Assembly: GCF_000377345.1 (NCBI RefSeq)
Contig: NZ_KB898045.1
Span: forward strand, 1 to 64,000
Direction of reading: 5' to 3'
Source: Thioalkalivibrio sp. ALJ16
Lineage (GTDB): Bacteria; Pseudomonadota; Gammaproteobacteria; Ectothiorhodospirales; Ectothiorhodospiraceae
Length of the DNA: 64,000 nucleotides
The translations under genes were made by a program, and so were the position numbers. This document shows, piece after piece, positions 1 through 8,580 of the stretch. Below the pieces are notes generated by a model, which was not told the DNA's origin, made no database searches, and was given only the letters and a program-made list of their open reading frames with translations. The stretch's first letter is position 1; every line of letters begins with the position of its first letter.

Positions 1-114
1 AGGGCTGGGTCGAGAACTTCCGCGAGATGACCGAGGGGGCGACCGGTGACTCCGTGCTGCGCCTGCCGGATACGTCCGTGGACGAGCGCGTTACCCGTGA
101 CCTGGGCGGGCTAG

Positions 115-394
115 GGAGACGCTGATTTAATCGCACGTCCGCGTTGGTGCCCCCTGTTTTCCGAGACAAGGCGCGTCGTGCAGCGGGTAGTGGTTCTACC
201 CGCAAGCGGCGCAACGCAGGATCGGGGAACAGGGGGCACCAACCCCACAAGCCATTGAAAGCAGGGGCTCGGCCGCTTTTGCGCGCGCACTGCGTTGCGG
301 TTCCCTTGTGCAGAATGACTGCACGGCAGTCACCGCGCCTTGTTCGCACGCAAAAGCGACTCGAGCGCGGACGTGCGATTAAATCAGCGTCTCC
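115..394. mobile_element. MITE-like element, family A copy 1, inserted in the MBL gene
   Basis: A 280-bp non-coding segment ends in perfect 29-bp terminal inverted repeats (115-143 and 366-394) that begin GGAGACGCTGATTTAA. It is flanked by CTAG at 111-114 and 395-398, taken as a target duplication because deleting the element and one CTAG restores the host reading frame exactly. It contains an internal hairpin, GTGCAG-N5-CTGCAC, and a nested palindrome at 144-242. No transposase is encoded, so it must have been moved in trans. A shorter relative lies at 31273-31412 and shares the right-hand half. Confidence 0.85.
144..242. repeat. Nested palindromic repeat inside MITE copy 1
   Basis: A 99-bp segment begins TTGGTGCCCCCTGTT and ends with the reverse complement of that 15-mer. 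Its centre has a second stem, GCGGGTAG-N5-CTACCCGC. It starts directly after the left terminal repeat of the MITE, and the equivalent segment is absent from the second MITE copy, so it looks like a separate palindromic unit that entered this copy. No coding potential. Confidence 0.7.
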
Positions 395-841
395 CTAGAG
401 GTCGTGATCATCCCGTCCGCGGGCGCCCATTCGCCGGGTGACCTGAGTGTATGGCTGCCACGGCAGCGCGTCCTGCTGGCCGGGGACGTGGTCTACAGCG
501 ATCGCGCACCCTCGGTGTGGGATGGCGATGTCGCGCGGTGGATCGATCTTCTGGACGAGCTGATCGCGTTGCGACCAACCGTGGTGGTTCCCGGTCACGG
601 CCGGATCGAGGATGCCGCCACCCTGGAGCGGCTGCAGCGCTATCTGGTCACGCTGTGGGATGCCATCGAGGAGGGCGTGGAACAGGGACTGGCTGACTTC
701 GAGACCGTGCCCCTGGTGCGCGAGCGGATGGGCGACCTGGTCGAGGCCTATCCGGGGTTCGAGGACAAGATCGACCGTTCGGTGGCGACCACGTACCCGG
801 ATGTCGAGGCGGCGGTGTTCTGAAGCCGCCCGCGGGCGCGG

Positions 842-1834
842 TCAGAACTGCCAGGTGGCATGCAGCGAGCCGAACTCGGCCGCGCCCTTGGCCTGGCCGC
901 TGAACTCGCGCGAGCGCCACACGTGGGTGTAGCCGACCCGCACGCCGCCCACATGAAAGACCGCGCCGGCGGTGAGCTCGCCGACCAGCGGGTGCTTGTC
1001 CACCGAGGGGCCGTCGCGGAACAGCGGGCCGTCGAGAAACAGGTCGTAGGCCATCAGGCGGGTGTCGACCCCGGCGAAGAAATAGCCGCCAACCCTGCTG
1101 GTCGGTTCGAAGGTATGCGAGCCGGACAGGGCAGGGTTGACCCGTGTCGGGCCGTAGTCGCGCGGGAGGTTGCGCCCGGCCCGCATGATCGCCCCGGCGT
1201 TGGCGAAGGTGAACGGGCTGCCGACGGTCGTGCCCCAGTGCGGGGTCAGATCCCAGCCCCAACCGCTCGCGGCATGCCGCGTGTAGCCCCGTAGCTGGCG
1301 CTCGTAGCCCACCATCAGGGTCGGTTCGTTGCCAATCTGGTCGTCCCAGCCCTGGGGTTGCGGCGCGCTGGACCAGCTGTGGACCTCTTTCTGGGTGCGA
1401 TCCGCCAGGGAGGCCGGCCCCACGGTGCCGAGGGTGACCTGCAGTCGGTCCAGGCGGTCGCCGTGCTCCTCGGCCAGGCTGAAGTTCAGGTACAGCCAGC
1501 CCGCGTAGGGGCGGTCGTCCGGGTCCGCGGGCGAGCGCTCGATGTCCTCCGGTGTGTACATGTTCTGGCCCAGGTGGATGGCGGATTTCAGCCTTCCACG
1601 CTCCTCGCGCTCCACAAAATAGGGCAGGAAGTCGGCCACGCTTCGCAGCCACGAGGGGACCTTTTCCCCGCTGCGGGTCCAGCCGATGCGAACGCCGTTG
1701 GTGTAGTAGCGGTCCTCGCCGGCAAACAGGTCGTTCTCGAACTCGAAGTGCAGGGCATCCACGCCGGTTTCCGCACCGGCGGTCGGGCCTGCAGCCGCCA
1801 AACCAAGGGCCGCCGCGGCCAGCCACGCCCGCAT
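842..1834 (-). CDS. LpxR-like / DUF2219 outer membrane protein
   Basis: A 330-residue protein with a clear signal peptide (about residues 1-21, cleaved near TAGA-ET) followed by a family-typical opening, FEFENDLFAGEDRYYTNG, and the DDRPYAGWLYL motif. These mark the DUF2219/LpxR family of outer-membrane beta barrels; LpxR of Salmonella removes the 3'-acyloxyacyl chain of lipid A. The C-terminus ends in Phe (ATWQF), as expected for a barrel inserted by BAM. Lipid A deacylation is inferred from family; the family also contains uncharacterised members. The start is chosen at the Met directly before the signal peptide. It is transcribed divergently from the antiporter gene with only 55 bp between starts, so a shared promoter region is likely. 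Confidence 0.85.
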   Translation of the reverse strand: MRAWLAAAALGLAAAGPTAGAETGVDALHFEFENDLFAGEDRYYTNGVRIGWTRSGEKVPSWLRSVADFLPYFVEREERGRLKSAIHLGQNMYTPEDIERSPADPDDRPYAGWLYLNFSLAEEHGDRLDRLQVTLGTVGPASLADRTQKEVHSWSSAPQPQGWDDQIGNEPTLMVGYERQLRGYTRHAASGWGWDLTPHWGTTVGSPFTFANAGAIMRAGRNLPRDYGPTRVNPALSGSHTFEPTSRVGGYFFAGVDTRLMAYDLFLDGPLFRDGPSVDKHPLVGELTAGAVFHVGGVRVGYTHVWRSREFSGQAKGAAEFGSLHATWQF

Positions 1835-1889
1835 CCTGCGGTTGGATGACCGTCCTCGAGGGGCAATGGTGTTCCGGTATGATTGGTGC

Positions 1890-3611
1890 ATGGACCTCTC
1901 CAACCAGATCATCTTCCTGGCCGCGATCGTGTTGCTGGGGAGCATCCTGTCGAGCGTGATCACCTCGCGGCTGGGGGTGCCCCTGCTGCTGGTGTTCCTC
2001 GTGATCGGGATGCTGCTGGGCCCGGAAGGCCCGGGCGGTCTGGTCTTCGAGAATATCACCCTTGCGTATCTGGTCGGCTCGGCCGCCCTGGCGATCATCC
2101 TGTTCGACGGCGGGATGCGCACACCGGCCCGCAATTTCCGGATCGGGCTGAAGCCGGCGCTGGGGCTGGCTACCGTCGGAGTGCTCGTGACCTCCGGCCT
2201 GACCGGGCTGTTCGCCGTGTGGTGGCTGGGGCTGTCTTGGCTGGAAGGCCTGCTGCTGGGGGCGATCGTGGGCTCCACCGATGCCGCCGCCGTGTTCTCC
2301 CTGCTGCGCTCGCGCGGGCTGGAGCTGAAAAGCCGCGTCGGCGCCACGCTGGAGATCGAGTCCGGCTCCAACGATCCGATGGCGATCTTCCTGACCATCG
2401 TCCTGATCGAACTGCTGCTGATGCCCGAGCGTGATTTCGGCCTGGTGGTGCTGATCGAATTTGTGCAGCAGATGGGCCTGGGCGCGGTGCTTGGGGTCGG
2501 GGGAGGTCTGGCGCTGCTGGCGCTGATCAACCGGGTGCCGATGGCGGCGGGACTGTACCCCCTGTTCGCGATGGCGGGGGCGCTGGCGATCTTCGGCCTG
2601 ACCGGGCTGGTCGGGGGCTCCGGCTTCCTCGCGGTGTACCTGGCCGGCCTGCTGCTGGGCAACCGCCCGCTGGAGGCCTCGCAGAACATCAAGCGCTTCC
2701 ACGATGGCATCGCGTCGCTGGCACAGATCGGCATGTTCCTGATGCTGGGCATGATCGTGACCCCCTCGGACCTGCCGCCGGTGGCGCTGGATGCCGGCCT
2801 GGTCGCGGCCGTTCTGATCCTGCTTGCGCGGCCACTGGCCGTCTGGATCTGCCTGTACCCCTTCCACTTTCCCTGGCGCGAACAGCTGTTCATCGCCTGG
2901 GTCGGGCTGCGCGGTGCGGTCCCCATCATCCTGGCGCTGTTCCCGCTCCTGGCCGGGCTGGAGCTGGCGGAATATTTCTTCCACGTGGTGTTCTTCGTGG
3001 TGCTGATTTCGCTGCTGGTACAGGGCTGGACCGTCGCCCCGTCGGCGCGCTGGCTGGGCCTGGAGCTGCCGCCGACGACCGCCCGGGTCCAGCGCACCGA
3101 ACTGGATATCCCCGGCCAGCAGGAGATGGAGCTGGTGGGCTATCGCCTGGCCGAGACCACACCGGTGGTGCGCGAGGCATGGTCGAACTTTCGCCTGCCG
3201 GGGACCGCGCGCGTCGTGGCCCACCTGCGCGACGGCAGGCTGCTGGAGACCCTGGAGATGCTGGATCTGCATGCCGGCGACCACCTCTACATCATGGTCG
3301 CGCCGGCTGACCTGCACGATCTGGATCGCCTGTTCGTGCCGCAGGACGAGGTGCCGGAGCGCCTGACCGAACGCAGCGTGTTCGGGGAATTCGCGCTCAA
3401 CGGCGGGGCGCAGTTGGGCGCGGTCGGCATGGCCTACGGTGCCCCGGTCCCGCCGGAGCGCCAGGGCGAGACCCTGGAGGCCTACCTGCGCCGCGAACTC
3501 CAGGCCGAACCGGTGGTGGGGGATGCCGTCGACCTCGGGCCGATGCGCCTGGTCATCCGGGAAATGGACGGCCCCCGCATCACCCGCGTGGGCCTGAAAC
3601 TCCTGAGGTAA
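1890..3611 (+). CDS. cvrA: K+/H+ antiporter, CPA1 type (NhaP2/CvrA-like)
   Basis: A 573-residue inner-membrane antiporter, close to the 578 residues of E. coli CvrA. Residues 1 to about 390 form a dozen hydrophobic segments; the transport core shows GSTDAAAVFSLL and ESGSNDPMAIF, where the ND Asp is expected to bind the cation. The C-terminal part (about 395-573) is a cytoplasmic regulatory region with a TrkA_C-like segment (GTARVVAHLRDGRLLE) and a CorC/HlyC-like tail. The start is the Met of MDLSNQIIFLAAI; an upstream in-frame ATG at 1842 would add a non-hydrophobic tail. It probably expels K+ or Na+ in exchange for protons, fitting the trkA/trkH K+ uptake genes elsewhere in the window. Confidence 0.9.
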   Translation: MDLSNQIIFLAAIVLLGSILSSVITSRLGVPLLLVFLVIGMLLGPEGPGGLVFENITLAYLVGSAALAIILFDGGMRTPARNFRIGLKPALGLATVGVLVTSGLTGLFAVWWLGLSWLEGLLLGAIVGSTDAAAVFSLLRSRGLELKSRVGATLEIESGSNDPMAIFLTIVLIELLLMPERDFGLVVLIEFVQQMGLGAVLGVGGGLALLALINRVPMAAGLYPLFAMAGALAIFGLTGLVGGSGFLAVYLAGLLLGNRPLEASQNIKRFHDGIASLAQIGMFLMLGMIVTPSDLPPVALDAGLVAAVLILLARPLAVWICLYPFHFPWREQLFIAWVGLRGAVPIILALFPLLAGLELAEYFFHVVFFVVLISLLVQGWTVAPSARWLGLELPPTTARVQRTELDIPGQQEMELVGYRLAETTPVVREAWSNFRLPGTARVVAHLRDGRLLETLEMLDLHAGDHLYIMVAPADLHDLDRLFVPQDEVPERLTERSVFGEFALNGGAQLGAVGMAYGAPVPPERQGETLEAYLRRELQAEPVVGDAVDLGPMRLVIREMDGPRITRVGLKLLR

Positions 3612-3872
3612 GGCGTCCTGACCGGCGCGCCCGGCGGGGCACTTCACCGTGCCGGAGCGCGAGCCGCCACCGCCCCCTGACGAGCCGTTTGATCGTTGCC
3701 GCCTGGCGGCCCCTGAGGGTCGGGCGTACTGCGCCGTTCTGGGGCGTTAGGGTGCACGAAGTTGGTGCCCGGTACTGGTGAACCCCTTCATAAAGCGAAT
3801 CGTTGTGTAAAAAAAACCGACAACAAAAATCTTGCCAGGTGGCGAATACTCTGGTTATCTGTAAGTGCAAAG

Positions 3873-3888
3873 CGTGATTTTTATCACG
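3873..3888. promoter_or_regulatory. CRP/FNR-family operator upstream of rhodanese
   Basis: A perfect 16-bp palindrome, CGTGAT-TTTT-ATCACG, matches the CRP core GTGAT-N4-ATCAC and is close to FNR/DNR sites (TTGAT-N4-ATCAA). It lies about 38 bp before the ATG at 3926 in an otherwise AT-rich region, a position that suits activation or repression of the rhodanese gene. Which CRP/FNR-family regulator binds cannot be told. Confidence 0.6.
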
Positions 3889-3977
3889 TTGTGCGCGCAT
3901 CCCGTTTCCATCAGGAGTTGTAACCATGACTGTATTTCGCCCGCTTTTCAGCTTTTCCGCTTTTCCGTTTTGCCGTT

Positions 3978-4379
3978 GTGCTGGCCTTTCTGTTTCCGCT
4001 AGCCCTGCTAGCTGACTACGCCTCGCCCGAGCGCGTCGACGGCACGACCTACGCCGGACCGCAGGAGGCCCGCGCCCTGTTCGATCAGCGTGTGCCGTTT
4101 GTGGATGTCCGTGTGGCGTCCGACTACGAGGCCGGCCGGATCCCCGGCGCGATCAATCTGGTGGTCCATCGCGACCAGGCGGATAGCGATTTCACCGAGG
4201 CGTCGCTGCTGGAGTTCATCGGCTCCAAGGACGCCAAGGTCGTGCTCTACTGCAACAGCACCCCTTGCTGGCGTACCTCCGTGGCCGCCGAGCGCGCGGT
4301 GGAGTGGGGTTTCACCAACGTCCATTACTACCGTCTGGGCTTCCCCTCCTGGCAGGACGCCGGCTACCCGGTCGAGTGA
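3978..4379 (+). CDS. Periplasmic rhodanese-like protein (signal peptide split by a frameshift)
   Basis: The open frame from a GTG codon gives 133 residues: a hydrophobic stretch (LAFLFPLALLA), then a rhodanese domain with FVDVRVASDYEAGRIPGA and the active loop VVLYCNSTPCWRTS, in which the Cys of YC would carry the persulfide. This loop type is common in exported single-domain rhodaneses. The GTG has no Shine-Dalgarno sequence. A better start, ATG at 3926 after AGGAG, is in another frame and encodes MTVFRPLFSFS, the charged n-region that the open frame lacks. The shift falls in a short repeat of GCTTTTCC units at about 3950-3971, so the gene is probably frameshifted (mutation, assembly error or slippage). 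The domain itself is intact. Confidence 0.75.
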   Translation: MLAFLFPLALLADYASPERVDGTTYAGPQEARALFDQRVPFVDVRVASDYEAGRIPGAINLVVHRDQADSDFTEASLLEFIGSKDAKVVLYCNSTPCWRTSVAAERAVEWGFTNVHYYRLGFPSWQDAGYPVE

Positions 4380-4412
4380 TCTCAAGTAATCCCCGGAAAA
4401 GCCGCTAAAAGA

Positions 4413-4450
4413 CCTGTCGGGTGCTGATCCCTTCATCACCGCCCGACAGG
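4413..4450. terminator. Stem-loop between rhodanese and chemoreceptor
   Basis: CCTGTCGGG (4413-4421) pairs with CCCGACAGG (4442-4450), with extra pairing of TGAT with ATCA inside the loop. The downstream stretch contains a run of A and only weak T, so it is a possible factor-assisted terminator or mRNA-end structure rather than a clear intrinsic terminator. It sits 40 bp before the chemoreceptor start. Confidence 0.4.
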
Positions 4451-4489
4451 CCTGCCAGATCGAAAAAAACAATATCGCGCGGGGGAAAC

Positions 4490-6370
4490 ATGTCTCTGAA
4501 GCTTCGTCTGACCTTGCTGGCCCTGGGGGCTCTGCTGCTGGCATCGATTGTCCTGATCGGGCTGGCGCGGGTTGCCCAGGACGTTTCGGAGACACGGTTC
4601 GAGGACCTGATGCTCGCCAGCAAGGCGCAGCTCTGGGACCGAATCATCGCCACCGAGATGGAGCGCATGGAGGCAGGCGTGCAGAGCATGACCCGCAACC
4701 GTGGCGCCATCGCCGCGCTCTACGAAGGCGACCGCCAGGCGCTGCAGGACGAAGCTCGCCCGACCTTCAACCGGCTGAGTTCCTCCGGGACCCTCACCGG
4801 CATGCAGGTGGTCGATGGCGACGCCCGCATCCTGTTTTCCACCACCGGCGACTTTTCCGGAAGGACCACCAAGCCACTGGTGAGGGCCGTGCTCGAGGAG
4901 CGCAACGTGATGCGCGGGGTACAGCGCGACGAGGACGGGACCCTGGTCTCGACCCTGGTGTTCCCGATGTATGACCGCGGTCAGGTCGTCGGCGCCACTG
5001 TGTTCATGCGCCACATGGATGCCCCGCTGGCAGAGATGGCGGCCGCGGATGGCTCCCTCAATCTGCTGCTCGACGGTCGTGGCAACGTGGAACACCGTTC
5101 CTACGACCCGGAAGAAAATCGGTTGCTCGACCGTATCGAGCTGGACCTGCCCGCACTGGGTGAGCAGCGCGTGGCTCGCGCCTTGGGCGATGAGCGTGCC
5201 TATTCGGTCGTGACCCACCCGGTGCGTGCGCCAGATGGCGAGGCCCTCGCGCATTTCGTCAGCGTGAGCGACTTTACCGAGAGTTTCGGCCGCCAGGCCG
5301 TCATCAACCGTATTGCCGTCGCCAGTTCGGTCATCGTGCTGCTGGCCCTCGCTATCCTGATCTACTGGTACACCCAGCGTTCGTTTGCGCCATTGCTGCG
5401 TGCGGTCAGCGCAGCCGATGCCATTGCTCAGGGCGACCTCAGCCAGGAACTGGCGGACACGACTCGCAATGACGAAACCGGGCGTCTGTCCCATGCAATG
5501 CAGGCCATGCTCACGCAGCTGCGGTCGATGATCGAGGCGATCAACGATGCGACGCGTCAGGTGGCCTCCGCGGCGGAGCAGGTTTCCGCGACCACCCAGC
5601 AGACCGACTCGGGTATGCGCCGGCAGCACCAGGAGATCGAACAGATCGCCACCGCGATGAACGAGATGACGCAGACCACCCGTGAAGTGGCCAGTAGTGC
5701 CTAGGGCGCGGCGGCTTCGGCGGACAGCGCGAAGAAGGATATCGATGCAGGTCAGTCGGCGCTGCAGAAGACCGTGCAGTCCATCCGTTCGCTCGAGACC
5801 TCCGTGGGCGAGACCTCCGAATCGGTGCAGGCCCTGCAGGCGGATGTCGAGAACATCACGGTGGTGCTTGATGTCATCAAGGGTGTGGCGGAACAGACCA
5901 ATCTGCTGGCGCTGAACGCGGCGATCGAGGCGGCGCGGGCCGGCGAGCAGGGACGTGGTTTTGCGGTGGTGGCCGACGAAGTGCGGACACTGGCGAGCCG
6001 CACCCAGCACTCCACCGAAGAGATCCAGGAAATCATCACCAAGCTGCAGGACCGCGCAGGGCAGTCGTCGAAATCGATGGCGGTCGGTATGGAACGGGTA
6101 TCGACCACGGTCGCGGACGCTCGGGGGGCCGAAGAGGCCTTCTCCGGCATCAAGGCATCGGTGGACCAGATCACCGACGTCAATCACCAGATCGCCGGCG
6201 CCGCCGAAGAGCAGAGTGCGACCGCCTCGCATATCGACGAGGGTGTGACGAATATTCGCGATGTGGCCGAGGAGACCTCGCGCGCGTCGGAAAACACGAC
6301 TGCGGCCACCGAGGAACTGGCGCGGCTGGCGGCCCAGCTGCAGGAGCTGACCGCGCGCTTCCGTCTGTAG
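4490..6370 (+). pseudogene. Methyl-accepting chemotaxis protein interrupted by an in-frame amber codon
   Basis: Read through the TAG at 5702-5704 (codon 405), this is a complete 626-codon chemoreceptor: TM1 at residues about 5-28, a periplasmic Cache-like sensor region (30-275), TM2 (about 278-302), HAMP (about 303-355) and the cytoplasmic coiled-coil signalling domain with the hairpin tip [20 protein letters not shown] around residue 468. The reading frame on both sides of the TAG is the same, so a single CAG-to-TAG change would explain it. Terminated at codon 405 the protein would sense but lack the CheA/CheW-contacting tip. The ATG at 5774 could yield a soluble tip fragment, without an obvious ribosome site. 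The start at 4490 follows a purine-rich GGGGGAAAC. No CheB/CheR tether pentapeptide is present at the C-terminus. Confidence 0.85.
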
Positions 6371-6442
6371 TCGGTGCGCCGTCCTCCATCGTCCGCAGCT
6401 GATCCGTCCTCAACACGGAAGGCTCCCGGGCCCGCTGGTCCG

Positions 6443-8494
6443 CTATTTTTCCAGCATGGCCTTGAGGCCGGCCAGGTGGGCCTGGGCGGTGAGCTTCTGG
6501 GTCTCGGGGTCCGGCGGCCGGGCGTCCGGCCATTCGAGGTGTTCCTCGGGTAGCTCGTCCAGGAAGCGCGAGGGTTCGCATTCGATGCTCTCGCCGTACC
6601 GGCTGCGTTGCTGGGCGTAGGTGATCAGCAGGGTCTGTCGGGCGCGGGTCAGGCCGACATAGGCCAGGCGGCGCTCCTCCTCGATGGAATCGTCCTCCAC
6701 GCTGACCCGGTGCGGTAGCAGCTCCTCCTCGAAGCCGACCAGGCAGACATGCGGAAACTCCAGGCCCTTGGCGGTGTGCAGGGTCAGGAGCTGCACCGAC
6801 TCGCCGCCGTCCTGGGCATCGCGGTTGCGGTCGAGGATGTCCATCAGGCTGATGCGGTTGACGATATCGGCCAGGTCCATGGTCTGCTCGTCGTCCGCCT
6901 GGTCATCGCCGTATTCGGCGGTGGTGTTGCCGCCGCCCATGCGCCCGACCCAGTCGATGAACTCGCGCACGTTCTCCATGCGCCGGGTCGCGGCCCGCGG
7001 GTTGGGGCTGTTCTCCAGCAGCCAGGACTCGTAGTCGATGTCCTCGACCAGGGCACGCAGCAGGGCGTCCGGGGCCTCCTCCGCGCCGCGGCGCTGGAAG
7101 CCGTCGACCCAGTCGGTAAAGCGCTCCAGGCGTGCCTGTGCGCGGGCGTCCATGTACTCGGACAGGCCGACCCCGCGCGCGGCCTGCAGCAGCGAGGTGC
7201 CGCGCTGGTTGGCGTAGTGCCCCAGCTTCTCCAGCGTCGCCGGGCCGATCTCGCGCCGCGGCACGTTGACCACGCGCAGAAAGGCGGTGTTGTCGTCCGG
7301 GTTGGCGAGCAGGCGCAGGTAGGCGACCAGGTCCTTGATCTCGGCCTTCTCGAAGAACGACTGCCCGCCGCTCAGCCGATAGGGGATGCCCTGCTCGCGC
7401 AGGAGCTTCTCGAACAGCCTGGACTGGTGGTTGCTGCGGTAGAGGATCGCGAAGTCGCCCCAGCCCGCGTTCAGGCGGAAGCGCCGGCGCATCAGCTCGG
7501 AGACCACGCGCGCGGCCTCGGTGTCGGCGTCGGAGCAGCCGATGACCTCGATCTTCTCGCCCTCGCCGAGCGCGCTCCACAGGCGTTTCTCGAACACATG
7601 CGGGTTGTTGGCGATCAGCGCGTTCGCGGTGTGCAGGATGCGGTTAGTGGAGCGGTAGTTCTGCTCCAGCTTGATCACCTCCAGGCGCGGGAAGTCCTGC
7701 TGCAGGCGCGCGAGGTTTTCCGGGCGGGCGCCGCGCCAGGCGTAGATCGACTGGTCGTCATCGCCGACCACCGTCAGGCCGTCACTGACGCCGACCAGCA
7801 GGCGCACCAGCTGGTACTGCGCGGAGTTGGTGTCCTGGTATTCGTCCACCAGCAGGTGGCGGATGCGGTCCTGCCAGCGGTTGCGTAGCTCGGCGTCCGT
7901 GCGCAGGCAGTCCACCGGGCGCTTGATCAGGTCGTCGAAGTCCACCGCGTTGTAGGCGCGCAGGGCGTCCTCGTAACGCGGGTAGAGGTTGGCCGCGGCG
8001 ATCGCCTCAGGGGTGTCGCTCATCTGGCTGGCCTCGTGCAGAGCCTCCTCCGGCGTCATCAGGTCGTTCTTCCAGCGGCTGATGTGGCCAATCAGGGCAT
8101 CGACCTCGGAGCCGGTATCGTCGCGGTAGGTGATCTCGCGCAGCAGCGAGCGGCAGTCGCCCGGGTCGAGGATGGAGAAGCCCGCGCGCAGCCCGGCCGC
8201 AGCCAGTTCGCGGCGCAGGAAGTTCAGCCCGAAGGTGTGGAAGGTGGAGACGCCGAGCCCGCGTGCCTGGTCCTTCGACAGGCGTCCCTGGACGCGCTCG
8301 CGCATCTCGCGCGCGGCCTTGTTGGTAAAGGTGATCGCGACAATCCGGCGCGCGTCCAGCCCGCGTTGCTCGATCAGATGCGCGATCTTCTCGGTGATCA
8401 CCCGGGTCTTGCCCGAACCGGCCCCGGCCAGTACCAGCAGGGGGCGGTCCGTGGTGGTCACGGCGGCCTGTTGTTGCGGGTTGAGTTCGGACAC
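6443..8494 (-). CDS. rep: ATP-dependent DNA helicase Rep
   Basis: A 683-residue superfamily 1A 3'-5' helicase. Walker A is AGAGSGKTR near residue 27, motif II is VDEYQDTN, motif III is GDDDQSIYAWRGA, and the late motifs TLHTAKGLEF and VGLTRARQ are present. The N-terminus (SELNPQQQAAV) and total length match Rep (673 residues in E. coli) better than UvrD (720) or PcrA. Rep clears proteins ahead of the replication fork. It starts at a GTG (8494) directly followed by the conserved LNPQQ. It converges with the chemoreceptor gene and is divergent from the thioredoxin-like gene. Confidence 0.93.
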   Translation of the reverse strand: MSELNPQQQAAVTTTDRPLLVLAGAGSGKTRVITEKIAHLIEQRGLDARRIVAITFTNKAAREMRERVQGRLSKDQARGLGVSTFHTFGLNFLRRELAAAGLRAGFSILDPGDCRSLLREITYRDDTGSEVDALIGHISRWKNDLMTPEEALHEASQMSDTPEAIAAANLYPRYEDALRAYNAVDFDDLIKRPVDCLRTDAELRNRWQDRIRHLLVDEYQDTNSAQYQLVRLLVGVSDGLTVVGDDDQSIYAWRGARPENLARLQQDFPRLEVIKLEQNYRSTNRILHTANALIANNPHVFEKRLWSALGEGEKIEVIGCSDADTEAARVVSELMRRRFRLNAGWGDFAILYRSNHQSRLFEKLLREQGIPYRLSGGQSFFEKAEIKDLVAYLRLLANPDDNTAFLRVVNVPRREIGPATLEKLGHYANQRGTSLLQAARGVGLSEYMDARAQARLERFTDWVDGFQRRGAEEAPDALLRALVEDIDYESWLLENSPNPRAATRRMENVREFIDWVGRMGGGNTTAEYGDDQADDEQTMDLADIVNRISLMDILDRNRDAQDGGESVQLLTLHTAKGLEFPHVCLVGFEEELLPHRVSVEDDSIEEERRLAYVGLTRARQTLLITYAQQRSRYGESIECEPSRFLDELPEEHLEWPDARPPDPETQKLTAQAHLAGLKAMLEK

Positions 8495-8580
8495 CGGGGC
8501 GGTCGATTCCTTCGCAGCGGGGCGCGTAAACTAACCCACGCAACCCGATTCATAAAGACTGCAGCGGTGAGGGTAATCCA

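Larger units (their letters stand above)
1..823 (+). pseudogene. MBL-fold metallo-hydrolase, 5' truncated by window edge and split by a MITE
   Basis: The visible 5' part (bases 3-110) and the 3' part (399-823) read as one metallo-beta-lactamase-fold protein when the element at 115-394 and one CTAG copy are removed; the junction then reads through as LGGLEVV. The C-terminal half keeps zinc-ligand motifs: a His in AHSPGD, the Asp in LLAGD and the His in VPGHG. Such hydrolases use one or two zinc ions to cleave thioesters, lactones or related bonds, and the AGD...PGHG layout resembles SoxH/quinoprotein-associated members; the substrate cannot be told. The insertion (280 bp plus a 4-bp duplication) shifts the frame and introduces stops, so no full-length product is expected. 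The fragment starting at an ATG at 404 lacks the catalytic HxHxDH region. The true start lies before the window. Confidence 0.8.

Noticed and set aside
144-398. Open frame of 84 codons within MITE copy 1
   Set aside because: It lies in repeat sequence, has no ribosome site or family motif, and the nested palindrome explains its composition.
648-3647. Very long minus-strand frame across the antiporter gene
   Set aside because: Gln/His/Arg-rich low-complexity translation caused by high GC; the plus-strand antiporter is clearly the gene here.
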